A stretch of DNA of 7,747 nucleotides from Acidobacteriota bacterium (GTDB taxonomy: Bacteria > Acidobacteriota > Terriglobia > UBA7540): the NCBI GenBank assembly GCA_021828245.1, contig JAKASC010000109.1:1-7747 (forward strand), written 5' to 3'. Within the stretch, counting starts at the first letter, position 1. Every line of letters begins with the position of its first letter. The position numbers were made by a program, and so were the translations under genes. The notes beneath the pieces were generated by a model, which did not search any database, was not told where the DNA came from, and saw only the letters and a list, made by a program, of their open reading frames with translations. Of the stretch, positions 1-5,774 are shown piece after piece.

Positions 1-153
1 AGGCCCTAGGGTCTCGACCGCCGACCAAAAGCCAGAGATGTTATCATAACCGCATTTTCAATTGGAGAGGCCATCAACCTGCGAATGGGGTTGTGACCGG
101 CTGGCCGGCGTGGGGGTTTCGGAGGGGGCGGTGAGAGAAAGGTCATTGAGCGG

Positions 154-1182
154 TTGGGATATACTTGGAAATTGGCGGCCAAGGCGACAGGTTCACGCTT
201 GAAATTTGAGACGGCGGATATTCTCGACATCGCACCGGCGGACCTGGACCCACTGCTCCGCGCCGAGGCCAACGCCTGGCAAAAAGAGCTGCATTGGGAC
301 TACTCAGCTACCGTTCGCCTGATCTCTCAATGGTTGGAAGAAAGGCGGCTCACCGGCTGCGCAATCCGCGCCGATGGCCAGATTAAAGGTTTTTGCTTTT
401 ATTTCACCGAAGGGCCTCGCGCGGTCGTTGCCGATCTATTTGTCGAGCCCGGAGCGGAGGCGCTGGCTTACGCGCGAGGGCTGCTTGAGCGGGCGCTCCA
501 TGAGCTTCTGAGTTCGCCGCAAATTGAGCGGGTAGAGGCTCAACTTCCGCACTTCGCCTTTGACCGGCTCAATACCTGGTTTCGTTCACGCGCCTTTGCC
601 AGCTATGGGCGCGAGTTTATGGTCAGGCCGCTCTGCGGTGCGGAAGCCGAGGTCGCCCGAATGGCCGGCTCCACGGAGGGTGACTTTTGGGTCGAACCTT
701 GGGAAAGGCGTTACGACCGCGAGGCTGCCGAACTTCTTTATCATGCCTACCGTCACCACGTGGATGCCGCGATTAACGAGCAATACGCCAGCTTGGAGGG
801 CATATCGCGCCTGATGGACAATGTAATCTATCACCACGGTTGCGGCGAGTTTCTGAGCGGCGCCTCCTGGGTGGCCGTCCACCGTCCCACGCAGAAGTTG
901 GCGGGCATTTTAGGGGCGACGCGGGTGAGGCGGAACACCGCGCATCTTCCGCAAATCGCCGTGGCGGCGGAGTTTCAAAGAGCGGGGGTCGGAACGACCT
1001 TGCTCAGCTCCAGCCTGAAAATGCTTCAGCAAATGGGCTTTGAGGAAGTCTCGCTGACGGTGACCAGTCTGAATCAAGGCGCTCTTCGCTTGTACCAGCG
1101 ATTTGGGTTCCGCACCTTTCACACCTTCGGCGCGTTCGTTTGGCAACGAGTTGCGGCCAACCCTCAGCCTTTTTTGCCGTGA
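154..1182 (+). CDS. Tandem GNAT-family N-acetyltransferase
   Basis: A 342-residue protein with two GNAT-like halves, predicted cytoplasmic and using acetyl-CoA. The C-terminal half (about 185-330) carries the clear signature: a beta strand QIAVAAEF followed by the pyrophosphate-binding loop Q275-R-A-G-V-G280, then motif B with N307-Q-G-A-L-R-L-Y-Q-R-F-G-F319. The N-terminal half (about 17-160) has the same fold rhythm (a strand VVADLFVEP and a helix) but lacks the Q/RxxGxG loop, so it is probably a degenerate, non-catalytic copy, as seen in other double-GNAT proteins. The substrate cannot be read from sequence. The start is TTG at 154 with AAGG about 11 bases upstream; the frame is open back to 97 and no ATG is available, so the start is uncertain (TTG 172 or 199 are alternatives). 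The gene stands alone and converges on nrdR. Confidence 0.88.
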   Translation: MGYTWKLAAKATGSRLKFETADILDIAPADLDPLLRAEANAWQKELHWDYSATVRLISQWLEERRLTGCAIRADGQIKGFCFYFTEGPRAVVADLFVEPGAEALAYARGLLERALHELLSSPQIERVEAQLPHFAFDRLNTWFRSRAFASYGREFMVRPLCGAEAEVARMAGSTEGDFWVEPWERRYDREAAELLYHAYRHHVDAAINEQYASLEGISRLMDNVIYHHGCGEFLSGASWVAVHRPTQKLAGILGATRVRRNTAHLPQIAVAAEFQRAGVGTTLLSSSLKMLQQMGFEEVSLTVTSLNQGALRLYQRFGFRTFHTFGAFVWQRVAANPQPFLP

Positions 1183-1195
1183 CGGCTTAAAGCCG
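1176..1195. repeat. Overlapping inverted repeats at the convergent gene junction
   Basis: Two perfect short inverted repeats overlap at the end of the acetyltransferase gene: GCCGT-G-ACGGC (1176-1186) and CGGCTT-A-AAGCCG (1183-1195). They lie between converging genes, where a terminator is expected. However, the run of six T (1170-1175) comes before the hairpins on the plus strand, and no T run follows them on either strand. This is not a canonical intrinsic terminator. The rest of 1183-1251 shows nothing I can name. Confidence 0.35.
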
Positions 1196-1251
1196 CAAGG
1201 AACCGAACATCAATTGGCCGGCGAGCAAGACTGGAAGGCAATCGAGGGTTG

Positions 1252-1713
1252 CTATTTCGCCTTGGCTTTGAGCAAGTCTTTGAGCTCGTCCATAAACTCG
1301 CGGACGTCTTTGAAATCCAAATACACGGACGCAAAGCGGACATAGGCGACCTTGTCGAGCTTTTTTAATCGGGTCATCACCATTGCGCCGAGTTCGGAAC
1401 TCGGCCGTTCGCGGGTCGGCGACTCGGCGACGTAGGTCTCCAGGTCGTTGACGATTTGCTCCAGGCGGCTCATGGCGACGGGCCGCTTCTCGCAGGCTTT
1501 GAGGATGCCCGCCAGAGCCTTCTGCCGATCAAATTTCTCGCGGCTGCCGTCTTTCTTGACGACCATATAAGGAATTTCGTCCAACCGTTCGTAAGTCGTG
1601 AACCGCCGGCCGCAAGCCAGGCACTCGCGGCGGCGGCGGATGGTGTCGCCCGCTCGGGCGGCGCGGGAATCCACGACCTTATCTTCGAGGTGAGAGCAGA
1701 ATGGGCACTTCAT
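1252..1713 (-). CDS. nrdR: Transcriptional repressor NrdR
   Basis: A 153-residue protein of the usual NrdR length. It starts with a zinc ribbon, C3-P-F-C6 and C31-L-A-C34, followed by the highly conserved GRRFTTYER stretch (35-43). An ATP-cone domain follows from about residue 49 (VVKKDGSREKFDRQKALAGI) to about 140. In characterised bacteria NrdR senses ATP/dATP through the ATP cone and binds NrdR boxes upstream of ribonucleotide reductase genes to repress them. No nrd gene and no recognisable NrdR box is in this window. The gene lies 91 bases downstream of the membrane protein gene on the same strand and could share its transcript. The ATG at 1713 gives the canonical N-terminus but has no good Shine-Dalgarno; GGAG lies about 20 bases upstream, before a 5-codon mini-ORF that overlaps the start. 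Confidence 0.97.
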   Translation of the reverse strand: MKCPFCSHLEDKVVDSRAARAGDTIRRRRECLACGRRFTTYERLDEIPYMVVKKDGSREKFDRQKALAGILKACEKRPVAMSRLEQIVNDLETYVAESPTRERPSSELGAMVMTRLKKLDKVAYVRFASVYLDFKDVREFMDELKDLLKAKAK

Positions 1714-1727
1714 CGGGAGGGACTCAT
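1710..1727 (-). other. Possible 5-codon ORF overlapping the nrdR start
   Basis: On the minus strand, ATG at 1727-1725 opens MSPSR and ends in a TGA that overlaps the nrdR ATG (ATGA, 1713-1710). A GGAG lies three bases before this ATG, closer than ideal. Since nrdR itself has no well-placed ribosome binding site, terminating ribosomes could reinitiate on it. The case is positional only and may be chance. Confidence 0.2.
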
Positions 1728-1765
1728 GGTCTCCAATAAGTTTTGGGCGCCCGGTGCCGGAGTTC

Positions 1766-1778
1766 GCGGCCCGGCCGC
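1766..1778. repeat. GC-only inverted repeat in the flippase-like/nrdR spacer
   Basis: A perfect 6-base inverted repeat, GCGGCC-C-GGCCGC, lies in the 91-base gap between the membrane protein gene and nrdR. It could form a strong short hairpin in the shared transcript, but no T run follows it, so it does not read as an intrinsic terminator. It may only affect mRNA stability. Confidence 0.3.
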
Positions 1779-1804
1779 ATCACCCAGTTGTCGGCTCGTT
1801 GCGA

Positions 1805-2884
1805 TCATTTCTCTTTTTGCGCCAGGGCAGCGGCGCGTTCCTCCTCTTCGGCAATGGCTTCCAATCGCCGGATGGACAACCCTTCTCGGATCAAGATGAC
1901 GACGGCGAGCGCCAGAGCAGGAACAATCATCACCAGCCAGATCAAAATGGCAGCGCCCGCCGCAACGTCCGCTTCAATGGCAAAGACCTCCGTGAGCACC
2001 AGAATGATGGCCACTTGATAGCCGCCGCCAATGCCAGGGAGTTGGACGGCCAAGCCCAGCGCCGCGCAGAACATCACCATGGCGGAGGCGAGCCAAGGCA
2101 TGGCCGCCAATTCCCCTCGAAGGCCGTGGAAGACGATCCAGAAGATGGTGGCATTCGTGCTCCATAGAAGCGCGGTCAGCAGGACACTGGCTAAAAAGGA
2201 CGGCCAGTCCCGAATGACTCCCAAGCCCTCCGCAAAGGATTTCAAGAACCGCTCCACGTGGTTGCGGCGCTTCATGGAGAGGAAGGATAGCCCCCGAAGC
2301 ACCCAACCGGCTATCTGCTCGGTGCGCAGGCGATAGGCCACCATCAAAACCACCAGCAGCGCGGAAATGCCCAACATCACTTCTCCGCCATGGTGCAGGT
2401 CGCTCAGCACACGGGTCCCGCGCGACGTCATGGCTGCGGCTGGAATCAGTGAAAGCGCCAGGGAGAAGAGCAATACCAGGAAAACCGCGTCGAAGATGCG
2501 CTCCATCAGCCAGACCGCCAACATCGAGGTAATCGGAACATCTTCTTTCTTGGCGATGTAGGCTGGCCGAACAAATTCGCCCGGCCGTCCAATCAAATAA
2601 ATCGAGCTGAAGCCGAGGATTTGCGCCGCGTAGAGCTTTTTGAGCGACGCTTTCTTAATTTGACTCATGAAATATTTCCAGCGAACGGCCCGAATGAGGT
2701 AGGTGGTGTACACAACGGCAACCGCGGCGAGGAGCCACTGCGGGCGGGCGCTGGTCACCGAATCCCAAAGTCCCGTCCAGTTGAAGTTCCGCCACGTTGG
2801 GCTATGGCGCAGATTGAAAATCACGAGGACCAGGATGGCCAAGCCCAGTCCCAATCCCCACCATCGCCATTTCTTTTTTCGCAT
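1805..2884 (-). CDS. Flippase-like/lysylphosphatidylglycerol synthase TM-family membrane protein
   Basis: A 359-residue polytopic inner-membrane protein with about 7-8 hydrophobic segments (for example 10-23, 50-64, 122-150, 168-184, 230-252, 263-280, 288-303, 308-332). The N-terminus is basic (MRKKKWRWW) and the C-terminus is charged (338-359). Family motifs of the LPG_synthase_TM/UPF0104 group are clear: G99-R-P-G-E-F-V-R-P-A-Y109, W-L-M-E-R-I-F-D around 125-132, and a glycine-rich L-P-G-I-G-G-G-Y-Q at 282-290. Relatives include the membrane half of MprF-like enzymes and proteins proposed to flip lipids or lipid-linked sugars. There is no C-terminal aminoacyl-transferase domain, so aminoacylation of phosphatidylglycerol is unlikely. 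The substrate is unknown. The start ATG has a weak AGG six bases upstream, and a strong promoter lies just upstream. The gene is divergent from the ECF sigma operon. Confidence 0.9.
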   Translation of the reverse strand: MRKKKWRWWGLGLGLAILVLVIFNLRHSPTWRNFNWTGLWDSVTSARPQWLLAAVAVVYTTYLIRAVRWKYFMSQIKKASLKKLYAAQILGFSSIYLIGRPGEFVRPAYIAKKEDVPITSMLAVWLMERIFDAVFLVLLFSLALSLIPAAAMTSRGTRVLSDLHHGGEVMLGISALLVVLMVAYRLRTEQIAGWVLRGLSFLSMKRRNHVERFLKSFAEGLGVIRDWPSFLASVLLTALLWSTNATIFWIVFHGLRGELAAMPWLASAMVMFCAALGLAVQLPGIGGGYQVAIILVLTEVFAIEADVAAGAAILIWLVMIVPALALAVVILIREGLSIRRLEAIAEEEERAAALAQKEK

Positions 2885-2897
2885 ACAATGCCTGGTT

Positions 2898-2907
2898 CGG
2901 GTACCCG
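2898..2907. promoter_or_regulatory. 10-base palindrome, possible operator
   Basis: CGGGTACCCG is a perfect 10-base palindrome located 14 bases upstream of the flippase-like start codon. It coincides with the expected transcription start of the minus-strand promoter at 2942-2914. That position would suit a repressor site. No regulator is known, and palindromes of this size do arise by chance. Confidence 0.3.
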
Positions 2908-2913
2908 TCCGCC

Positions 2914-2942
2914 AACCTATCGGATGGGCCCAGGGATGTCAA
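2914..2942 (-). promoter_or_regulatory. Sigma-70-type promoter for the flippase-like gene and probably nrdR
   Basis: Reading the minus strand, a perfect -35 TTGACA (2942-2937) is followed by a 17-base spacer and TAGGTT (2919-2914), which keeps the key T1, A2 and T6 of the -10 consensus. Predicted initiation is near 2906, giving a leader of about 22 bases to the ATG at 2884. The exact -35 and ideal spacing make this the best promoter candidate in the window. Confidence 0.6.
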
Positions 2943-3110
2943 GGTCGGAAGCGGCGTGGAAATCGAAAGGCGCTCGTTCAACCGAGAACGCTGGGCTCGG
3001 CTTCAACTCGCCGCGCCCGCCTCGCGGAGAGGCAAGGCCGGCTACAACCTGAAGGGGCCGCCACCCTCTTTTTCTCCGCTGATACCGCCTGACGCCTTGA
3101 CGGAACGAGG

Positions 3111-3140
3111 CTGCCGAAGCCTCGCTGGCTCTGCTAAAAT
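3111..3140 (+). promoter_or_regulatory. Possible extended -10 promoter for the ECF sigma operon
   Basis: TGCTAAAAT at 3132-3140 matches the extended -10 form TGnTATAAT with one mismatch in the hexamer. The -35 region (CTGCCG, 3111-3116, 18-base spacing) is poor, which extended -10 promoters tolerate. Predicted initiation near 3147 would give a leader of about 74 bases. A GGAAC that might suggest an ECF-type -35 lies at 3102-3106, but no matching -10 follows at 15-17 bases. Apart from this, the promoter at 2914-2942, the palindrome at 2898-2907 and the leader ORF at 3175-3219, I see nothing definite in the 336-base divergent region 2885-3220. Confidence 0.4.
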
Positions 3141-3174
3141 CCGTGGTCATTGGACTGCCTCGAACGTAGGAGGG

Positions 3175-3219
3175 TTGAGCGAAAGCCGGTCGGGGCCTGT
3201 TCGAGGAATCGGAGTTTAA
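3175..3219 (+). other. Possible 14-codon leader ORF before the sigma gene
   Basis: AGGAGG at 3168-3173 is immediately followed by TTG at 3175, opening MSESRSGPVRGIGV and ending in TAA at 3217-3219. That stop is one base before the TTG start of the sigma gene, and the ORF covers the sigma gene's own Shine-Dalgarno. If translated, it could couple or gate sigma factor translation. Against it, the spacing between AGGAGG and TTG is only one base, too short for efficient initiation. Confidence 0.2.
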
Positions 3220-3220
3220 T

Positions 3221-3781
3221 TTGGCGCAGGACCCGGAACTGGTGAGGCGCTGCCTCTCCGGAGAGAATTCGGCGTGGGAGGCCTTGCTCCAGGCTTATAC
3301 GCCAAAGGTTTATACGGTGGCCTTTCGTTTTACCGGTCGCGCGGAGGTCGCCGAGGACCTCACGCAGGAAATCTTCATCAAAGTGTTCCAGACGCTCAAA
3401 AGCTATGATCCCGCGCAAGGGAGCTTTGCCACCTGGCTGCATCGCGTGGCGCGCAATCATTTGGTGGACCATTATCGGCGCACGCACAAAGACCGCGTGA
3501 CCTCTTCAATTGAAGATTCGCTGTCCACGCTCGAAGAGACGCCGGGCCCCGGCGAGCACCCGGAAGAACACGTTCATTTGCGGGAACGGCGCGAGCTTCT
3601 GCAGGAGGGCTTGAGCCGCCTCTCTCCGGATTTGCGGGAGGCGGTGATTCTGCGGGACTTAACCGACCTGGACTATGCCGAGATCGCCCAAGTCCTCGGC
3701 GTTCCGGTGGGAACAGTTAAATCCCGGATCAACCGCGGACGGTTGGAACTGGCGAGGGTCCTAAAGCGTATCCATAAGTGA
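3221..3781 (+). CDS. ECF-family RNA polymerase sigma factor
   Basis: A 186-residue sigma-70 family protein with only regions 2 and 4, the ECF layout. Region 2 (about 24-90) contains the core-binding and -10-recognition stretch D46-L-T-Q-E-I-F-I-K-V-F56 and F69-A-T-W-L-H-R-V-A-R-N79. Region 4 (about 128-182) has the helix-turn-helix YAEIAQVLGVPVGTVKSRI with recognition helix G164-TVKSRINRGR. The linker (95-120) is acidic and proline-rich. The start is TTG with GGAG six bases upstream; an in-frame TGA at 3176-3178 excludes a longer form beginning before it. It is the first gene of a nine-gene co-directional run, 18 bases before its probable anti-sigma factor. By family logic it is held inactive at the membrane until an envelope signal frees it, and probably transcribes its own operon, though no clear ECF promoter is visible. 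Confidence 0.95.
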   Translation: MAQDPELVRRCLSGENSAWEALLQAYTPKVYTVAFRFTGRAEVAEDLTQEIFIKVFQTLKSYDPAQGSFATWLHRVARNHLVDHYRRTHKDRVTSSIEDSLSTLEETPGPGEHPEEHVHLRERRELLQEGLSRLSPDLREAVILRDLTDLDYAEIAQVLGVPVGTVKSRINRGRLELARVLKRIHK

Positions 3782-3799
3782 AAGGCAAGGCGCAAGGCC

Positions 3800-4510
3800 A
3801 TGACGCATTTGGAGATTGAAAACCTGGCCAGCGATTACCTGGAAGGGCAGCTTGACGCTGAACTGCGGGCCCAGGTGGAAGGCCATCTCGCGGCTTGCAA
3901 GGCTTGCCGAGACGTGTTTGCCGAGGTCCGTGGCGCCATCGAGTTGTGCCGCCAGGAAGGCAGCGTTGTTCCTCCGCCTTGGCTCGTCGTAAAGATCCGC
4001 CTGGCTACCCTCGGCGAGCGAAAGGCGACGCTGGGCGAGCGGTTGGCGCTGTGGGCGCGCCCGCTCCTTAATCCCCGCGTTGCCTATGCCCTGGCCATGG
4101 CGGTTTTTTCCTTTTCAATTATCATCAATGCCGCAGGCTTGAACCTGAGAAGGCTCAATTTGAGCGAGCTTAACCCCCGCACCTGGCTTTACAATGCGAG
4201 TCGGGCCGGGCATCTGATGTACGCGCGGGCGGAGAAGTTCTATTACGATCTGCGCTTCGTGTACGAGATTCAGTCACGCTTTCGCGAGTTGGAAGCGCAG
4301 CCGCCTTCGGGGCCGTCAAAGCCGGGGGCCAAACCTGCCGGAGCCACCAGCGCTCAGCCACCTTTCGTTCCCAGGCTTGCCTGGTCGGTGGTTCCCGCTG
4401 TGACCCACGCTGGCCCCGAAGCCGTGCGGCGCGAGGGGACGCTCGCCGGCGTGGTGGTGGAACGCTCCGCCGCCGTCATGCTCGCGGGAGAAAGGAAGAT
4501 AAACCCATGA
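3800..4510 (+). CDS. Zinc-type transmembrane anti-sigma factor
   Basis: A 236-residue protein in the standard position behind an ECF sigma gene. Residues 1-45 form a ZAS-type anti-sigma domain with H29-x3-C33-x2-C36 (HLAACKAC), the zinc ligands of the family; a further ligand upstream is not obvious. A cytoplasmic linker holds a short repeat (LGERKATLGER, 71-81). One TM helix spans about 94-112. The remaining 120 residues are extracytoplasmic: a helical, tyrosine-rich part (about 115-165), then a proline/alanine-rich stretch (about 168-190) and a tail with no recognised domain. It probably sequesters the sigma factor and senses an envelope signal through the outer part. AAGG motifs precede the ATG. 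Its TGA overlaps the next start codon (ATGA), implying translational coupling. The zinc-binding motif and TM are clear; partner identity is inferred from position. Confidence 0.88.
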   Translation: MTHLEIENLASDYLEGQLDAELRAQVEGHLAACKACRDVFAEVRGAIELCRQEGSVVPPPWLVVKIRLATLGERKATLGERLALWARPLLNPRVAYALAMAVFSFSIIINAAGLNLRRLNLSELNPRTWLYNASRAGHLMYARAEKFYYDLRFVYEIQSRFRELEAQPPSGPSKPGAKPAGATSAQPPFVPRLAWSVVPAVTHAGPEAVRREGTLAGVVVERSAAVMLAGERKINP

Positions 4511-5184
4511 AATGCGCTAACCATCCGACCGTGGATGCGGTCGCTTACTGTGGACAATGCGGCCGGGCTCTGTGCGCAGATTGCAAACGTGAAGTGGCGG
4601 GAACGGTCTATTGTGAAACATGCCTGGCGGCACGGCTGCATTCGCCCCTCACCTCTTCCGGCGTGGCCGGCAGTCCCGGTGTTGCCTTGGCGCTCGGATT
4701 CATCCCCGGGGTGGGAGCCATCTATAATGGCCAGGTCTCAAAAGCCATCGTGCAGGTGCTTATTTTTGGCTCGCTCATCGGATTGAGCAACCGAATCCCG
4801 GGGCCGTTTGGCGTGATTTTTGGCCTGGGAGCGTTCGCTTTTTACTTTTACATGGTGATTGATTCCTACCAAACGGCGCGAGCCAAGGAGTTGGGCCGAC
4901 CCGTGGAAGAGTGGTTCGGCTTGGGTGAAGCGAACTTCAACTTGACAATGAAAAAGCCGTTGGGCCCTGCTTTGCTCATCGCTCTGGGCGTGCTCTTTTT
5001 GCTCGATAACCTGGGCATTCCGGTGTTCAATTCGATTGGCCGATTCTGGCCGGTACTGTTGATTGTGGTAGGGATTCTGTTGCTGCAACGGCGGACGACG
5101 GCGGGTGGCGCGGGGTCCGATGCGCATCCGGCACCCCCGGCACCGCCCAACGAAGCGAGAGGTCCGGAAGGGCCCAAACTATGA
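4507..5184 (+). CDS. Zinc-finger, TM2-like and LiaI-like membrane protein
   Basis: A 225-residue protein with three parts. (1) A B-box-like zinc finger at 1-40 with C3, H6, C15, C18, C23, C26, C36 and C39, enough ligands for two zinc ions. (2) A TM2-like membrane hairpin (about 57-118), with GFIPGVGAIYNGQ at 64-76 preceding further hydrophobic segments. (3) A LiaI-LiaF-type TM hairpin (about 152-195): GPALLIALGVLFLLDNLG, a short loop, then FWPVLLIVVGILLL. A proline/alanine-rich tail follows. The zinc finger is predicted cytoplasmic and may bind a protein partner. The ATG overlaps the anti-sigma stop (ATGA), with GGGAGAAAGG upstream. The third part recurs as a stand-alone protein at 6256-6501 and at the N-terminus of the protein starting at 6627. 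The biochemical function is unknown. Confidence 0.85.
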   Translation: MKCANHPTVDAVAYCGQCGRALCADCKREVAGTVYCETCLAARLHSPLTSSGVAGSPGVALALGFIPGVGAIYNGQVSKAIVQVLIFGSLIGLSNRIPGPFGVIFGLGAFAFYFYMVIDSYQTARAKELGRPVEEWFGLGEANFNLTMKKPLGPALLIALGVLFLLDNLGIPVFNSIGRFWPVLLIVVGILLLQRRTTAGGAGSDAHPAPPAPPNEARGPEGPKL

Positions 5185-5201
5185 GGCGGAGCTCGCATGA
5201 T

Positions 5202-5212
5202 GGCACGGTGCC
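5202..5212. repeat. Short inverted repeat in operon spacer
   Basis: GGCAC-G-GTGCC is a perfect 5-base inverted repeat, 8 bases before the GGAGG of the next gene. An alternative pairing joins GGCGG at 5185-5189 with CCGCC at 5211-5215. Either could form a small hairpin in the mRNA. Confidence 0.3.
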
Positions 5213-5230
5213 GCCGAACAGGAGGTTCCC

Positions 5231-5458
5231 ATGTTCCGTTTGATGGCCGTGGTGATAGGGATTGGACTGGGTTTGATGGGATTGTTTTTAGGAGTCGTCA
5301 CGGGCGGAGTCGGAGCCCTTCTCGGGTTGGCCGGAGCCTTCTTCGGGATAATTTTCGGCTTCATGTTTCCCCTGGCGCCGTTGCTGTTCTTGGGACTTGT
5401 CATCTGGCTGCTCGTTCGGCCCAAGACGGCGCGAGCGGGAAATACCACTCGGGCATGA
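5231..5458 (+). CDS. Small glycine-zipper membrane protein
   Basis: A 75-residue, almost wholly hydrophobic protein that I do not recognise as a named family. After a short start with R3, residues 4-62 contain no charged residue and could form two or three TM helices. Glycines follow GxxxG spacing: G17/G21/G25, G28/G32 and G35/G39/G43, a glycine-zipper pattern that favours tight helix packing or oligomerisation. The last 13 residues are polar and basic (R63, K65, R68, R74), suggesting a cytoplasmic C-terminus. The ATG is preceded by GGAGG with 5-base spacing, which strongly supports it as a real gene. It lies 46 bases after the zinc-finger membrane protein and 54 before the first PspB-like gene. 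A membrane scaffold, a pore or a packing subunit are all possible; none is shown. Confidence 0.82.
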   Translation: MFRLMAVVIGIGLGLMGLFLGVVTGGVGALLGLAGAFFGIIFGFMFPLAPLLFLGLVIWLLVRPKTARAGNTTRA

Positions 5459-5463
5459 TGCGA

Positions 5464-5486
5464 CCGGCCGCAGGAGTTGGCGCCGG
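5464..5486. repeat. GC-rich inverted repeat in operon spacer
   Basis: CCGGC (5464-5468) can pair with GCCGG (5482-5486) around a 13-base loop, in the spacer before the first PspB-like gene. The stem is only 5 bases, so the support is weak. No T run follows. Confidence 0.2.
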
Positions 5487-5512
5487 ATTGTAAATTCGCT
5501 AGGAGGCTGAAG

Positions 5513-5740
5513 ATGAATTGGTTCGACAACCTTGGACCGTTCCTTATCCCCCTGGGAGCTTTTGTCATGGTTGTGCTGATTGTGGGCATCAAGGTCATGG
5601 GACGCACGCGCGAACGCGAGCTCGAGGCGCACCGAGAACTTCGCAGCCGGGAAATGGAGCACGAGCGCCGCATGAAGGAACTGGAAATCGAAAAGGCCAA
5701 GATCGAACTCGAAAAAGCCAAGCAGGGCAAGGCCGATTAA
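5513..5740 (+). CDS. PspB-like small TM plus charged-helix protein, copy 1
   Basis: A 75-residue protein: one N-terminal TM helix (about 8-29, after MNWFDNLGPF) and a long, highly charged helix (31-72), very rich in E, R and K with i/i+4 pairing, which could be a coiled coil or a single stable alpha helix. The key shared motif is REMEHERRMKELE (46-58). The layout and length resemble PspB (about 74 residues, TM then coiled coil), although I cannot claim homology from sequence alone. The start is the ATG at 5513, since AGGAGG lies six bases upstream; a longer reading from 5477 lacks this support and would add 12 polar residues before the membrane segment. It is the first of three tandem paralogues. 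Confidence 0.85.
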   Translation: MNWFDNLGPFLIPLGAFVMVVLIVGIKVMGRTRERELEAHRELRSREMEHERRMKELEIEKAKIELEKAKQGKAD

Positions 5741-5745
5741 ATCAG

Positions 5746-5761
5746 GGCGCGCCGCCGCGCC
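5746..5761 (+). repeat. GC-only hairpin between the first two PspB-like genes
   Basis: GGCGCG-CCGC-CGCGCC is a perfect 6-base, all-GC stem with a 4-base loop, lying six bases after the stop codon of copy 1 and directly before the GAGGAG ribosome binding site of copy 2. In the mRNA it could protect the upstream message from 3' decay or reduce translation of copy 2. No T run follows, so it is not a terminator. Confidence 0.4.
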
Positions 5762-5774
5762 GAGGAGAAAAAAC

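Noticed and set aside
40..50. GTTAT-C-ATAAC inverted repeat and TATCAT (42-47) as operator and promoter of the acetyltransferase gene
   Set aside because: The arms are only 5 bases, AT-rich and likely by chance, and no -35 lies at proper spacing. In 1-153 I see no gene or site I can support.
1170..1195. Intrinsic terminator between the acetyltransferase gene and nrdR
   Set aside because: Inverted repeats are present, but the T run precedes them on the plus strand and becomes an A run after them on the minus strand, so neither direction fits.
3102..3106. GGAAC as an ECF-type -35 for autoregulation of the sigma operon
   Set aside because: No CGTC- or TCTGA-like -10 occurs 15-17 bases downstream, so the pentamer alone is not enough.
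3097..3140. TTGACG paired with TAAAAT as a sigma-70 promoter
   Set aside because: The spacer would be 32 bases, far too long. The extended -10 reading is more plausible.
2956..3219. An 87-codon plus-strand ORF filling the divergent intergenic region, and a 77-codon ORF opposite at 2917-3150
   Set aside because: Neither has a good ribosome site, a recognisable motif or protein-like composition. The region carries promoters instead. Only the last 14 codons of the plus ORF are kept, as a possible leader.
5477..5512. Extending the first PspB-like protein by 12 residues to a start at 5477
   Set aside because: AGGAGG lies six bases before the internal ATG at 5513, the paralogue also starts just before its TM helix, and the extra residues match nothing.
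5179..5730. A 183-codon minus-strand ORF opposite the small membrane genes
   Set aside because: It is very rich in serine and arginine, as expected from antisense reading of the opposite coding strand, and the plus-strand genes have strong ribosome sites and motifs.
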